This document shows, piece by piece, positions 46,801 through 56,230 of a stretch of 64,000 nucleotides of DNA (position 1 is its first letter; the number at the start of each line of letters is the position of its first letter). This DNA comes from Lindgomyces ingoldianus (lineage: Eukaryota > Ascomycota > Dothideomycetes > Pleosporales > Lindgomycetaceae), in the NCBI RefSeq assembly GCF_010093535.1, contig NW_022985234.1, positions 83,832 to 147,831 of the forward strand, given 5' to 3'. The notes beneath the pieces are model-generated. The model was not told the DNA's origin. It saw only the letters and a list, made by a program, of their open reading frames with translations, and did no database searches. The translations under genes were made by a program, and so were the position numbers.

Positions 46801-48137
46801 CGTACTTTATAGGCGAGTTGCTTACACACCTAAGTTGTTTACTTTTGCTAAGACTCTACTACACTACTCTTTTTACACTAATGCATTCCTAACAACACTA
46901 CTTAGATGTGTTAAAGGAATATTAGATACAGCTTACACTCTAGGCTTTTAAATAAAACATAACACTTTTTAAGCAACATGCTACAGCTATCTATAAAGTT
47001 TTTTAAAAAATAATAAGTAACTAACGCGCTAGACAACCTTTCTAAGCTAATTATATAGCTAACTTATAAAAGCTAGATAATAATAAGAAGCAGGTAATTA
47101 TTTAGCACATACTTAAGCTAAATGCGCAAGGATTTCCCCCCTAGCTAGCAGCTGTAGCTAATATAGCTAATCTTTTATATGCTAAGCATAATATAAGCTA
47201 TATTAGCATAAACTAGCTTAATACATTTATTAAGTGTTACCTAGAGCTTAAAGTAAAGTTTAAGTGTAAGTATAACTATAAAAAAGCTTTTTATAAGAAT
47301 TCTATAGTAATTTAAAGCTAGTTTAACCTTATAAAGAATATTAAAGCTAAGTATAGTATCTAGAATAACAACATATATAACTTTAATAAGACAGGGTTTA
47401 TAATAGGCTAGATATCTACTAGAGCAGTTATTACAGGTTTAGAGAAATACAGACAGCTAAAAGCAGTCTAGCTAGGTAACTAAGAGTAGATAACAGCTAT
47501 CTAGGGCATTAATGCTAAAAAGTAGGCTATTTTGCTTTTTATTATTTTCTAGAGTAGCAACTACTTTTTAAACTAGTATAAGAAAAAAAATCTACTTTAA
47601 GATTAAGTTATTATAATTTCTAAGCGCAGCTAGACTACTAATTAGCTTAGTCTAGACTAGTTAAAGCACCTTAACGCGCATATAAAGAAGCATACTATTA
47701 GCAGCTACTATTTGCTAGTTATTAACAGCTATAAGAGCTATAACTTACTTTGTTTCTAGTAATACTATAAAGATAATAAAATTATTAATATTTATATGCT
47801 TTTTTACTTATTACACTTTTTATAGCTACTTAATGTAGGTTGTTTTACTTCTTTAAAGAAAGTATATAAGCGCTAAGCTAAAAACCTTATATGTAACTAG
47901 ATTACTTATATTATAAAAATAAAGTTTCTACTATGCTTTAAAGTAGCTTATAATGCTATAATTACTTTTAGTAATATCTAAAAAAAGTTTTAAGGCGCTA
48001 GATTAGTTTCTTTTAACCTATAATAAGTTATAATAGGCCTTAATATAAAGTTACGCACTTTATTACTACTACTACTTATATAAAATACTACAATAGTTTA
48101 TAAATAATCTGTAAAAGCAAAGCTTGCTTAGAGTAAT

Positions 48138-48301
48138 TGTCGCAACTGCTAATTAGAGAGCAATAAAAAGCAAGTCTATTAACTATAAAAGGCATATAGA
48201 GAGCTTAGGCGCTAAGTGTCTTAGGCTGCTTATCTAAAACACAGGCGCGACACTAAGCCTATGTGCGCAACACAAAGTCCCTATGCTTTTCTTACGCAAC
48301 A
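48138..48301 (+). mobile_element. solo LTR (TGTCGCAACTG family), 164 bp
   Basis: It begins TGTCGCAACTGC and ends TTACGCAACA with target duplication GTAAT (48133-48137, 48302-48306). The copy of the host element at 63228 lacks it and shows the joined site near 63280. No other copy of this LTR is in the window. Confidence 0.88.
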
Positions 48302-48306
48302 GTAAT

Positions 48307-49300
48307 AGTTAGCGCATTAAAGTAAGTTATCTAGGTTAAAGAATAGTTACAGCATAATGCTTAGCAAAGTAGTATTAGATAAGTAATAGATGTATAATAA
48401 CAACATTTAACTATAGCATGTAACTAATTACTAACACACTAATATAGCTAAAAATGTAAATAATAGCTAGCTCTAGCTTTTAATGTGTTCCTGCTTTTAT
48501 AATAGTTTTTTTTATTACAGTTATGTTACAGCTATCTAACCCCTAAGTACCCTAAGGGCTTAGCGTAGGGTATATAGACTCCTTAGCCTCTGTACCTCTA
48601 CCTCTAACTCTAAGGTTTACTCTCTCTTGTTACCCCCCTATCCTGCATTCCCTCTCTATAACCTGTGTTTCCTGCTTAATACCTCTTACATCCTCCCCTT
48701 TACACCTTGCGGTCTCTAGCGTTGTGTAATAAGGTAGACGCCCTGCCTACTAAGCTAATACTATGCAACTTTCCCTACTATACTAAAAGGTACGTATAGG
48801 AATACTTAAGCTAAGTATTCTTGCATAGTATAATATATATATAGATAATGCTAGGGCTAGCACTAGCACTAGCAGTTGTCTCTAGTCTAGTCTAAACCTC
48901 TATAAGCGAGAGAAGGCTATGTGGTTAACTGTGCCTACCTTGTTACATGTTGCGCCTGTTCCTTTCACCGCCTAATACTGCCACACTATGCCTAATACTG
49001 CTACCTAATATCTTTAATTTAATTATTTTAGCATTAAAGCTCTAGTTATAGAGCCTTAGCTTATGTATTTTATTACCTCTGCAGGAATTTCTTAGAGTGC
49101 TAGGAAGCTCTAGCGCTGCTGTTGCCTCTGCCTCTGCCTCTCTATCGCTGCAAAGATTAATGTAGTACATGTAATACCTTAATAAGCTGTTTTACTTACA
49201 CAACTGCTAGTTTAGCTTCTTTAACTACTGTTTAAATATAATAGGCTAATGACTAGAGGTGTTAGTAAGAGATTGCCTACTAGTGTTAAGAGATGCATAA
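48307..49300. other. interior of the TSD-less element, no recognised gene
   Basis: 48307-48460 matches 63500-64000 with small rearrangements. 48540-49280 is moderately GC-rich, pyrimidine-rich on the plus strand and less RIPed, but no frame or known motif is seen. Confidence 0.6.
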
Positions 49301-49440
49301 AGTAAACTACAGCAAATTGTAGCAAACTACAGCAAATTGCAGCAAACTACAGCAAATTGCAGTAAACTACAGCAAATTGCGGCAAACTATAGTAAATTAC
49401 AGCAAACTATAGCAAATTGCAGCAAACTACAGTAGATTAC
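49301..49440. repeat. 20-bp minisatellite, seven units
   Basis: Seven units of AGCAAACTACAGCAAATTGC fill 49301-49440 exactly, with RIP-type C/T and G/A variation. The decamer AGCAAATTGC is also the unit (reverse complement) of the array in the TGTTAGATTAA-family LTRs. Confidence 0.96.
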
Positions 49441-49536
49441 AGCAGCAGGCAGCAATCTCTAGTAGATATTAGTTGTGTTACAAGTAGCTCTACATATAGA
49501 AAGGGTTATAGAGGGGTAATGTCTCTAGAAAAAAAG
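49441..49536. other. short stretch between minisatellite and Fot1 fragment
   Basis: No feature recognised. Confidence 0.5.
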
Positions 49537-49920
49537 CCTTAAAAAGGGCAGCAATAACTATACATAAGCTAGTATTAGCGTAATAGAAAATTACTAAGCT
49601 TTAAGCAGATAATAAGGCAGCTACATTTAAAAAGGCCTGCGCTTAACAGCTCTAAAGGAGGTTAAAGCGCGCAGTAACAGGAAGAAGGTAAAGAAGCAAG
49701 TGTAAGCTAAAGTAAGTAAGCAATCCTAAAGGCGCTGCAGACAGTGCAATTAGACTAGGCATAACGTGCAAACGTGTAAGCAAGAAGTAGAAGTAGTATC
49801 TAAATAATATTCTAAGCTGTACTCTACTCTATAGTGCTAGAGCAGGTTGTTATAGGCTATAATAAAGTTGATTATAGTGTGGTCATAGCAAAAGTAAGCA
49901 ACTTAGGTGTGTGAGCAACT
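49537..49920 (+). mobile_element. 3' fragment of a Fot1 transposon
   Basis: It matches the last 390 bp of 50884-51340, including the zinc-knuckle region near 49730-49775, and stops inside the TIR after GTGTGAGCAACT. It is less RIPed than the complete copies. The 5' part and the outer TIR are missing, so it came in as a fragment. Confidence 0.82.
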
Positions 49921-49935
49921 GCTAATCCCTAACAC

Positions 49936-50335
49936 TGTTAGATTAAAACACTGTTTCTAGGCTTCCTAAGATGAATGATGGGTTTAGATATAATGTATAG
50001 GATGATGATTGATTGTATTGATTATTCAATCCTTTTTCTGCTCTGCTTGTGTTGCTCGGCTTTTGTTTTTCCGGTCCGAGTCCCCCGCGCACTAGCCCTA
50101 TGCGCGACCAGCTTGCAACATGCTGCAATTTGCTGCAACATGCTGCAATTTGTTGCAAAATGCTGCAATTTGCTGCAACATGCTGCAATTTGTTGCAAAA
50201 TGCTGCAACATGCTGCAAAATGTTGCAAAATGCTGCAATTTGCAGCAACATACTGTTCGAGCTTATTGCTCGTACTATGTAGCAGCTTTCGTCCAGCGTT
50301 CCTCCTGTCTTGACAGTAGGTGCGCATATCTGACA
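49936..50335 (+). mobile_element. solo LTR (TGTTAGATTAA family) with minisatellite
   Basis: It begins TGTTAGATTAAAACACTG and ends CATATCTGACA, 400 bp, with a perfect target duplication AACAC (49931-49935, 50336-50340). The 10-bp array at about 50112-50250 opens frames on both strands (several of 66-178 codons), none of them genes. Confidence 0.95.
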
Positions 50336-50340
50336 AACAC

Positions 50341-50487
50341 ACTGATGCGGCTGATGCCAATCCCCGACACACCGATGCGGCTGATGCCAATCCCCGACAC
50401 ACCGATGCGGCTGATGCCAATNNNNNNNNNNATGCCAATCCCAACACACCAATGTGGCTGATGCCAATCCCCGACACACCGATGTGG
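50341..50487. repeat. 30-bp minisatellite with a 10-N gap
   Basis: The unit, starting ACCGATGCGGCTGATGCCAA and ending CCCCGACAC, repeats about five times. Ten N at 50422-50431 interrupt it and probably hide a whole number of units. Unusually GC-rich and un-RIPed. Confidence 0.92.
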
Positions 50488-50747
50488 CTAGAGAGGTGGA
50501 ACAGACGCAACTAACTATAATTTAAACATGTTTTACACAACGCATGCTGGAGCAAACTGCATGCAAATTAGCATAAAGGTGCACTTACATTAGGTATACA
50601 TTTTTTTTAAAAAAGAATATAAGAAACACATAAGGTGACAGAGAAACAGCGTTACTGGGGTTTATCTGAAGAAATTCTGACTAACTAGCGCGTCTAAAAG
50701 AGGAGATTCTGCTCAACTTTTCGTTTCTGCAAACCCGAATATAATAA
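50488..50747. other. un-RIPed unique cargo, no gene seen
   Basis: About 260 bp rich in intact CpA and TpG (for example GCATGCTGGAGCAAACTGCA). No reading frame or known motif. It lies between the minisatellite and the terminal hairpin of the TSD-less element. Confidence 0.6.
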
Positions 50748-51351
50748 GCAGAGCAAGCTCTGCTAATAATAAGCCTTAGCAGTTGTAAACCCTAAGTAAT
50801 ACTCTAGAACTTACGTTATAATTAATGCTTATAAAAATAAGAATTTAAAAGCATATAAATAATTTACAAACTTCTATAGTTAAAGTGTTTAAAAAGGTCT
50901 TAAAGAGGGCAGTAATAATTATATATAAGCTAGTGTTAGTATAATAGAAAATTACTAAGCTTTAAGCAGCTAATAAAGCTACTACATAATATAAATTATA
51001 TAAAAAAAAGTAAATTAAAGTAAAAAAGACCTTAATAATTTAAAAAGGCCTACGCTTAATAGCTTTAAAAAAGTTTAAAGCGCGTAGTAATAGAAAAAAG
51101 GTAAAAAAGCAGGTGTAAGCTAAAGTAGGTAAGCTATCCTAAAGGCGCTGCAGATAGTGCAATTAGACTAGGCATAACACGCAAACATGTAAGTAAGAAG
51201 TAGAAGTAGTATCTAAATAATATTCTAGGCTGTACTATACTATATAGTGCTAGAGCGGGTTGTTATAGGCTATAATAGAGTTTGTTAGAGTAGGGTCTTA
51301 GCAAAAGTAAGCAACTTAGGTGTGTAAGCAACTTGCCTATAAAGTACGTTA

Positions 51352-51854
51352 GTAGTCTTTACTTAAAAAAGATATGTAAGCTACTTTTATATAATTAACT
51401 TAAAGAATAAAGATGCTGCATAATAATATATTAAGTAATATATAAAAAAAGTATACATTATATTTATATGTTAACTAGAGGTAGCATTTAGCTTATTTAT
51501 TACTACATAAACTATAGACCTTTTACATAATAATATTAACACACTTAATACATAAATCTAATAGTAGATAGATAATAGTAAGTGTAGTTTTACCTTTCTA
51601 CTATTATAGCTTAATAGTGTAAAGCTGTTTATTTTTATAAATAAATTATTTACTAATAATAAAAACTTTAGCTTATAGCTAGAATTTTTAATTATATTAA
51701 GTAATAAGAACTATATAGAGTAAAGTAACTACTTTAAAATACTAAGTAACATTATACACTAAAATTCGACTAAGTGTAAAAAAGTAACTAGGAGTGTCCT
51801 TACTAGTAAACTATATAGAATAGTTAAAGAGTTTAATAATGTAATTACTTTTAG
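51352..51854 (+). pseudogene. copia copy III reverse transcriptase, second part
   Basis: It continues 46800 after the Fot1 insertion and matches 2036-2535 of copy I. The reading frame is broken by RIP. It ends at the TA target of the next Fot1. Confidence 0.75.
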
Positions 51855-51856
51855 TA

Positions 51857-52988
51857 ACGTACCTAACGGGTTGGCCGGCCACACGGGTTGGCCGGCCACT
51901 TTTGCCAAGCCCCCACCAAACTCTACCTATCTACATAATGCCTTAACAACAACACTAGATTAAATCTTCTAAAGAATGTTAGATACAGCTTGCTTTTTAG
52001 GCTCTTAAATAAGACTTAAAACTCCCCTTGCAACACGCTGCAGCTATCTATAATGTCTCTTACATAACACTAAGCAATTAACGCGCTGGACAGCCTTTAC
52101 AAGCAGAATGCTAGCCTAAATTAAGGAATCTAACAAAGCTTAAAAAGAAGGTAGTTGTTAAGTACATACTTAAGCTTATTACACGCAGATTTCCTCCTAG
52201 GCTTGCAGCTGTAGCTAATATAGCTAATTCCTTGCCTGCAGAGCGCAATCTAGGCCAGGTTAGCTTAAACTAGACTAGTATGTGGGTTAAGCACTGCTCT
52301 AAGTTTATAATAAAGTTTAATTATAAGTATAATTATAAGAGAGCGCTTTGTAAGGATCTAGAGGTTATCTAGGGCTAGTTTTGCCTAGTAGCTAACATAA
52401 AAGCTAAGTACAGTATCTAGGATAAAGACAGGTATAACTTTAACAAGTTAGGCTTTATAATAGGCTAGATATTAACTAGAGCAGTTGTTACAGCTTTAGA
52501 GAGATAAGGACAGCTAAAGGTAATATAGCAAGGTAATAGAGAGTAGACAACAGTTATCTATAGGATTAACATAATAAGGTGGGCTATAAGATTACAGAGC
52601 TTTAAGCAGTAAATAAGGCTGCCACATAACATAGATTGCATAAAAGGAAGTAAATTTAGGCAGAAAGAACCTTAATAGTTAAGGATAGAGCTTGTCTAAC
52701 TGCTCTAAAGGAGTTTAAAGCGCGTAGTAATAGGAAAAAGCTAAAGACGCAAGTGCGCGCTAAAAAAGGTAAGCTAAGTTAAAGGTAATGCAAGCAGTGT
52801 AATTAGACTAGGCATAACTTATATACATATAAGCAAGTAGTAAAAGTAGACTCTAAATAATATCTTATGTTGTATTACTCTATACAGGGCTAAAGTGGGC
52901 TGTTTTGCGAGAGAATAGGGTGGTTTTAGTGGGGGCTTGGCAAAAGTGGCCGGCCAACCTGTGTGGCCGGCCAACCCGTTAGGTACGT
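51857..52988 (+). mobile_element. internally deleted Fot1, GGCCGGCC subfamily
   Basis: TIRs ACGTACCTAACGGGTTGGCC at both ends, TA at 51855-51856 and 52989-52990, and an empty site in copy I at 2533-2551 (CCCTTTAGTATAACTTTATA). Length 1132 bp against 1864 for the full copy at 77-1940. The catalytic middle is missing, with the join near 52580-52590. 5' and 3' transposase pieces remain, the latter with a knuckle-like region near 52790. TIRs are the cleanest in the window. A non-autonomous derivative. Confidence 0.93.
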
Positions 52989-52990
52989 TA

Positions 52991-53663
52991 TAACTTTATA
53001 GTACATTATATAAACACTTGAACTACTACTAATCTTAGTAGTAATTTATATAGATTTAAGGTTTTTATATAATTACCTAGTTAAGCTAGGCACTACTAGT
53101 AAAAAGTAACTTATAATTAACATTATGTTACTCTATAAATTATATAAAAAAAATTACTAAAATAAAGTAGATTAGTTAATAGTAAAAATAACTTAGTAAA
53201 TGCATATATAATAAAAACACTAAATTAGGCTTTTTAATTATTAGTCCTAACTAACCACCTCTCTGTTTAAATAGAAGCATCTATAGACTAGCTAAATTCT
53301 GTGCGCAAAGATGCCCTAGACTAACTAGACTAACAACGCCTTTATATAAGGCTTATTTCTTTTTATTTCTTTTTATATTATACATACTTATCTCTTTTAT
53401 TATAAAGATCTATTACTGCTAGCACTGTATAAAAAAAGAAAAGAGCTAAGAGATTATATAGCAGAGCTTAGAAAGTAAAGGATAAAAAAAAGAAAAGCTA
53501 TTTACATAGCACAACTAGCCTATTCTAACGCACAGCATTACTAGGGCAAGTCCTAATAAATAGGGTAGAGTATAGGCAGAACATAATTAGATAGACCTAC
53601 ACAGATAGAAGGGAGGTAACATGTACAGAAGGCAAACTTTTAGATAAAAGAAAAAGTTACTAG
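52991..53663 (+). pseudogene. copia copy III RNase H end and 3' region
   Basis: It matches 2540-4047 of copy I but lacks the part equivalent to 2953-3611 and further short pieces. No frame survives. Confidence 0.7.
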
Positions 53664-53943
53664 TGTCTGTACACAGTAATAGTGTTATAGTTTAGATATA
53701 AGCTATTGTGCACAAGTAGGATTACATATTTATGTTACATAATACTTATGTGTAAACCTTTGTGCGTAAATATTTAGATATTCTCTTTTTCTTTTATATA
53801 AAGGAAAGATAAAAGCAATAGAACTAGAAACATGTTGCCCTTACTTTACCTACCTTGTACGCTGTGCACACTGTACACCACTCTTACTCTTGCTACTTAA
53901 GCGCTTATACTATAAGCAGCTAGCTGTTAGAGCCTATTCAACA
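53664..53943 (+). repeat. copia LTR (3' LTR of copy III)
   Basis: It begins TGTCTGTACACAG and ends TATTCAACA, 280 bp. Confidence 0.92.
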
Positions 53944-53976
53944 CATATAGAATTACCTCCTCTATTATAAGGCTTA

Positions 53977-54251
53977 TGTGACGGTCCTACGCAGAGAGCT
54001 CTGTCGCGCTTCACATGACGAGCTGCCCGTGCAGCCAATCAGGATATAGGGGGTGCGACTAGCGCAACGCTATTAGTTTGCTTAGCGCTAGCGTCCTTGC
54101 TAGCGCCTTAGCGCTGCAAGCACTTCTTTTGCAGAGCTGCCCTTAAAGCTCCCTTTCTCCTCTCTATCTTAGTGTAGCTAAAATAGAGCTAACCTACTCT
54201 GCCTTACTTCCCTAGCTTTATATAGTAGTAGAGACAGTGCTTATTATTACA
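53977..54251 (+). repeat. chromovirus 5' LTR
   Basis: It begins TGTGACGGTCCTACG and ends TTATTATTACA. It contains ATCTTAGTGTA at 54166-54176. Confidence 0.95.
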
Positions 54252-54252
54252 T

Positions 54253-54263
54253 TACACTAAAAT
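54253..54263 (+). promoter_or_regulatory. self-priming primer-binding site
   Basis: TACACTAAAAT, one base after the LTR, pairs with ATCTTAGTGTA in the LTR (54166-54176) at 10 of 11 positions; the mismatch is a G/A transition. Same arrangement as the element at 24580-31113. Confidence 0.65.
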
Positions 54264-56230
54264 TATCTTATTTAGCTAAAGGACAGCAACATAATATCTA
54301 AGTCTACTGTGCAGTTAGCTCTAAAAGCTTAATCTGCTAACTAACTCTTACTTAGACAGATCTGCTAGTATAACTAGGCTAAGCCTTAGTTTGTTAACAA
54401 TAGCTATCTGCCTTAAAGCCCTAGTTAGGCTAGGCAACTGTAAAAGTAACACTAAGTAATAATTAGATTATTACACTTTATTAAGAAGCTCTAAGCTAGG
54501 AGCGCTGCTGCTCTAGTTTAAATTAACTGTAGGGGGGGGCCTACTGTACTAACTACCACCGCAACAACGCGAAGAGAGCCGCAGGCTCTGTACAAACCCA
54601 CGTACAAACCCACCACTAATTGACTATCAGCCCCACCGTCACCGGACCCGGGGCTCACACTACACTATACCTCTGCGGACCGCCAGACCCTAGAGTAGAG
54701 GGAAGGAGCTAAAAGCACTAGAATAGAGAAGCTGTTAAAGATTAAAATGCATATTAATTCTACTGCCTAGCCTACTAGTAACGCCTATACGCCTAAACTA
54801 AGGACGCTGCTATGCTAGGCCTAGTTCTACACTAATAATGTGTTTAAGAAGGACTACGCTATTAAGACTGCGCGCGCGCGCGCTTAGTAAGCTAGAAAAG
54901 CACTATTGTTTTAGACAAAGGCTATTACCTAGAGTACTACTAATTATAATTTAATTAGCCTCTACCTAGACCTACTAAACCTTATAGCTGCAGATTACGC
55001 AGTTATAGTAAATAAGCTGCTACAGTAGTTATTAAAAGTGCAAGCTTATTAAGACTACACTAATACTTTTACTAAAGCAGTTAACATAGCAGAAGCTAAG
55101 TAAGCAAAAGTTAGTAAAAAGCTATAAAAGCTCTAAAGCTTACTAAATAAAACTTTTAAATGCCTAGCTAATTATAAAGATAAAGTTAAAAGACTTAAAG
55201 CTGCTGCTATACTAGCGTATAACTAATTATTTCTTTTAGATAGAGCTTATTAAGCGCTAAAGGGCACACTTATGCTAACTACACTAAGAAAGCAACTGTA
55301 ATTTAACTTAGCTACGCTAAAGACGCTTAACCTCTTTTATATTAGTACTATAAGCTAGGGAGCTAGGCTAAAACTGTTAGCTAAAGCAGAGGATCTGCCT
55401 AGGTTTATAGGCAAGGATAATGTTAAATTTAACTACTAGAAAGACCTTCTAATAGGTAAGCTACTTTATAACGTAGACTATTTTGTACCTGCAGATAGTA
55501 ACCCTATAAAGAAGAAAAACACTTAAGTACACTATACTAAGAGTAAAGTAGGTAGTTAAGTGCTAAGTTAACTAGTTCTTTACTTTAAAGCTTAAAAGTA
55601 GTAAAGTAAGCTAGTAATAACTAAGAATATTATAAGCTTTCTAAAAAGAAACTTTAAAAATACTAACTAGTAAATAAAAGCTAAGACTAAGCTTTACTAG
55701 CTTAAAATAAAGCTATTTTAGAATTTTAAAGACTTTAAGGCCTAGTTTATGTGCCTTATAAATAAAGCTAAGCTGCTGCTTAAGTAGTAAAAAGATAAGA
55801 TTTATAACACCTTATTAAGTTAGCTTTAAGTATATATAAAGACTTACTATAATAACCTAACAGTTAGCTTCTTTAATTACATAGAGTAAGCCTGCTAGAT
55901 ATTTTTCTTACTACAGAGGTCTACTACAGAGTTAAGCGCGCAACGTGCGCAGAGAGGTTAAAAGAAGCTTATGTGTTAGAACATTCTTTAACCTGCTGCT
56001 ACTGCTGCTGCTTTAATAACTTTAGCAACACCCTAAGCATAGGCAGCTTTAACAAAGGATGCTATAACCTGCTACTTATGCTATTAGCTAGGACATATAA
56101 GTTGCAACTGCCCTTACGCCTACGCTAAAAGTAAGGCTATAGAAGCAGCGCAGAAGCTAGACGCTGTAAGCTTTAGCAAGAACAGTAAATTAGAAGAAGA
56201 CTTACTCTAGAGAAAGTTTTCTCTCTAGAG
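54264..56230 (+). pseudogene. chromovirus gag relic with zinc knuckle
   Basis: The frame is readable from about 54540. A GC-rich, little-RIPed start (54540-54700) comes first, then a (GC)7 run at 54870-54883 coding Ala-Arg repeats, then capsid-like sequence LPRFIGKDNVKFNY and DLLIGKLLYNVDYF near 55400-55480. A C-x2-C-x4-H-x4-C knuckle follows (Cys codons at 56070 and 56079, His at 56094), one stop inside. Gag packages the RNA. A few TAA/TAG stops, fewer than in the neighbouring copia, suggest younger RIP damage. Confidence 0.82.

Larger units (their letters stand above)
48083..50766 (+). mobile_element. Helitron-like or unknown TSD-less element with nested repeats
   Basis: Comparison with the intact Fot1 at 16020-16040 places the insertion exactly between A and T, with no duplicated bases. 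The left end is AAATACTACAATAG, shared with 63228. The right end is hairpin GCAGAGC-AA-GCTCTGC (50748-50763) followed by TAA, so it ends CTAA, which fits the CTRR end of Helitrons. The left end is not TC, so classical Helitron status is doubtful. Subterminal AGCAAAGCTTGCT (left) resembles AGCAGAGCTTGCT (right end, inverted). Contents: solo LTR, minisatellite, Fot1 fragment, solo LTR, un-RIPed cargo. No Rep/helicase seen. Confidence 0.5.
46803..51349 (+). mobile_element. Fot1/pogo-type transposon split by a 2.7-kb insertion
   Basis: TIRs at both ends with TA at 46801-46802 and 51350-51351. Copia copy I shows the empty site (ACACATAATATAGTAGTT near 2028-2045). The transposase relic runs 47000-48082 and resumes at 50767-51300; the two halves add up to 1863 bp, the full length of the family. 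The zinc knuckle lies near 51148-51190. The insertion at 48083-50766 left no target duplication. Confidence 0.9.
41797..53943 (+). mobile_element. Ty1/copia element copy III, complete, with nested insertions
   Basis: LTRs of 280 bp (41797-42076, 53664-53943) and a perfect target duplication CATAT (41792-41796, 53944-53948) define it. The internal region holds gag side, integrase with the LVPTLLVF segment (45423-45450), reverse transcriptase (46300-46800 then 51352-51850) and RNase H. Nested: solo LTR 43509-43716, Fot1 46803-51349 (itself split), Fot1 derivative 51857-52988. Removing these leaves about 6.3 kb. It inserted into the integrase of Gypsy fragment C. Confidence 0.93.

Noticed and set aside
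49943..50514. Frames of 64-178 codons, some spanning ten N
   Set aside because: Solo LTR plus 30-bp minisatellite; repeats without stops, not protein genes.
54870..54883. (GC)7 as a CpG island or promoter
   Set aside because: It codes Ala-Arg repeats inside the gag frame of the chromovirus.
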